DNA of 64,000 bases from DATMAM01 sp035559995 (GTDB lineage: Bacteria; Desulfobacterota; Binatia; UBA9968), in NCBI GenBank assembly GCA_035559995.1, contig DATMAM010000038.1, positions 124,001 to 188,000 of the forward strand, written 5' to 3'. The notes beneath the pieces were generated by a model that was not told the origin of the DNA, ran no database searches, and saw nothing but the letters and a program-made list of their open reading frames with translations. The position numbers and the translations under genes are program-made. Shown in pieces: positions 63,067-64,000 of this stretch; position 1 is the first letter of the stretch, and every line of letters starts with the position of its first letter.

Positions 63067-63600
63067 CTATATCAAATTAAAAACTGTTTGAGCTGCGCGC
63101 AGGTATCGTCTCGCGTCCCAACGCTCTTGCTCTAGTGCCGCCCCATCCATCGAGTCATCAGATCTCAGGGCACTCTGGCGTGTAACCTGGGCGGTCGTCT
63201 GAACATCTTCGGACATAATGAATAAGGGGCCAGAATACGCGGGGACTTTGTGGCGCGCGTAAATCTGCGCTTTCGTGAGGCGGTCGATGCGGCTAGTGGC
63301 GGGCGATAGGATTTCGACAACCAAGTCTGGGACTCCCTCAACGGCTCGCTCCGTGATGATATTTTGGTGCTGTTTTGCGATGAACAGCAAGTCAGGTTGA
63401 AACACGGAGGTGGGCTCTAGGATGAGATCAACGGGTGCGCAGAAGATTCTGCCCATGTCCTTATCCCTAACGTGATTCGATAGAAGAACGGCGAGGTTTA
63501 CTGAGGCAATCTGGTATCTTGTGCTTGGCGCAGGCGTCACCGACAATTCTCCCTCCAGGATCTCATAGCGCTTGCCGTCGTTCGGCAGCCTCCTGACCTC
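63067..63600 (-). pseudogene. Broken Uma2-family (DUF820) endonuclease gene
   Basis: In-frame codons from 63600 read RLPNDGKRYEILEGEL, then TPAPSTRYQIASVNLAVLL, FQPDLLFIAKQ, VPDLVVEILSPATSRIDR and AQIYARHKVPAY, the Uma2 fold with its Asp and Glu positions. Upstream of 63600 the N-terminal start is replaced by a repeat, and after VPAY the usual YWLVDP region is lost for unrelated sequence. An internal start at 63546 would give 159 residues, but both ends are damaged. Confidence 0.7.
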
Positions 63601-63660
63601 CCTTTGCCAAAGGGAGGATTTTCCCCTCTTTGGAAAAGAGGGTTAGGGGAGATTTTAAAG
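63594..63660. repeat. Intergenic palindromic repeat
   Basis: CCTCCCTTTGCCAAAGGGAGG is a perfect palindrome in this order, followed by CCCCTCTTTGGAAAAGAGG and GTTAGGGGAGATTTT. The pattern, two adjacent hairpins and GGGGAGATTT, is like the segments at 13075-13215 and 24025-24100. It begins where the Uma2 reading frame loses its N terminus. Confidence 0.65.
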
Positions 63661-63733
63661 TCTCAATGTCAATTCAATTCTGCGACCCTTAATAACCTCC
63701 GCGCGCGAGGAGAACAGAAAGGCAAACGTGGGT

Positions 63734-64000
63734 TCAGTTTATTCGATGTTTCCAGAATTGATAGAAGTGATGCACGGGGCTGTGGCCGGAGCCGATGGGG
63801 AAGGCGGATTTGATCGCTTCGGTGATGTAGCGCTTCGCGAGAACCACCGCCCTTTCAAGATCCAAGCCGCGCGCCAAATGCGCGGCAATCGCAGCCGAAA
63901 ACGTGCAGCCGGTGCCGTGCGTGTGCCGCGTCCTAATCCGCGGCGCTTTGAGCGGCAAAAACTTCTTGCCGTCATAGAAAACATCGACTGCCGGGCCGCG
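63734..64000 (-). CDS. thiD: Hydroxymethylpyrimidine phosphate kinase, C-terminal part (cut by window edge)
   Basis: The minus strand from the window edge to 63734 reads AVDVFYDGKKFLPLKAPRIR, THGTGCTFSAAIAAHLARG and KRYITEAIKSAFPIGSGHSPVHHF, the C-terminal end of ThiD with the anion-hole GTGCTFSAAI motif. ThiD phosphorylates HMP and HMP-phosphate for thiamine synthesis. Only the last 88 residues are in view. Confidence 0.92.
   Translation of the reverse strand, partial: RGPAVDVFYDGKKFLPLKAPRIRTRHTHGTGCTFSAAIAAHLARGLDLERAVVLAKRYITEAIKSAFPIGSGHSPVHHFYQFWKHRIN

Overview
The window is GC-rich, densely coded bacterial chromosome. The block mnmE-mnmG-rsmG-parA-parB-atpF'-atpF-atpH-atpA-atpG-atpD-atpC (44.8-56.8 kb, all minus strand), with two b-type ATP synthase subunits and no atpB/atpE beside them, is the arrangement known from Desulfuromonadales-type 'deltaproteobacteria' and related phyla. 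Two parS sites place this block near the replication origin. The many Bug-type solute-binding proteins, amidohydrolases and cupins suggest a soil or sediment member of Desulfobacterota, Binatota or Methylomirabilota. This placement is inference; no rRNA or tRNA gene was seen.

0-6.4 kb: end of an FAD oxidoreductase gene, gmhA, then a minus-strand extracytoplasmic redox/copper cluster: BNR-repeat lipoprotein, TlpA-type thioredoxin, a truncated CopD-like protein, a protein with a Cox11-like end, SCO, VKOR-thioredoxin fusion, and a rhodanese with in-frame UGA exactly at the catalytic cysteine (candidate selenoprotein).

6.5-19.1 kb: a metal-homeostasis island around nikR. One minus-strand operon runs MFS - outer-membrane protein - metal-binding protein - ATPase - permease - small His/Cys protein. 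A second MFS gene with a His-rich N terminus follows nikR. A plus-strand operon divergent from nikR runs cytochrome c - small His/Cys protein - outer-membrane protein - metal-binding protein - ATPase - permease fused to a lipoprotein domain. Three inverted repeats of one architecture, GTAGCAC-N13-GTGCTAC, precede nikR and each MFS gene and look like NikR operators.

19.1-40 kb: lgt, then a mixed catabolic and transport region: enamidase-like amidohydrolase, luciferase-like oxidoreductase, cytochrome c, VOC protein, sorbosone-dehydrogenase-like protein, cupins, PEP mutase family enzyme, amidohydrolase, three Bug binding proteins, a double ABC permease, an iron-type binding protein, a cobalamin-type radical SAM protein, a DMT transporter and a Nudix protein. 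At 29.6-31.1 kb lies a decayed patch with an amidohydrolase pseudogene and a LysR fragment.

40-56.8 kb: downstream of the ATP synthase operon lies an unusual set, bicupin - EutA - bicupin - DUF4197, closely spaced with atpC. Upstream are ParA/ParB and the tRNA/rRNA modification genes.

57-64 kb: J-domain protein, enolase-superfamily enzyme, cupin, pyrD, DUF429 protein, then a more AT-rich accessory patch (AbiEii-type nucleotidyltransferase with partner, broken Uma2 gene beside an intergenic repeat) and the end of thiD.
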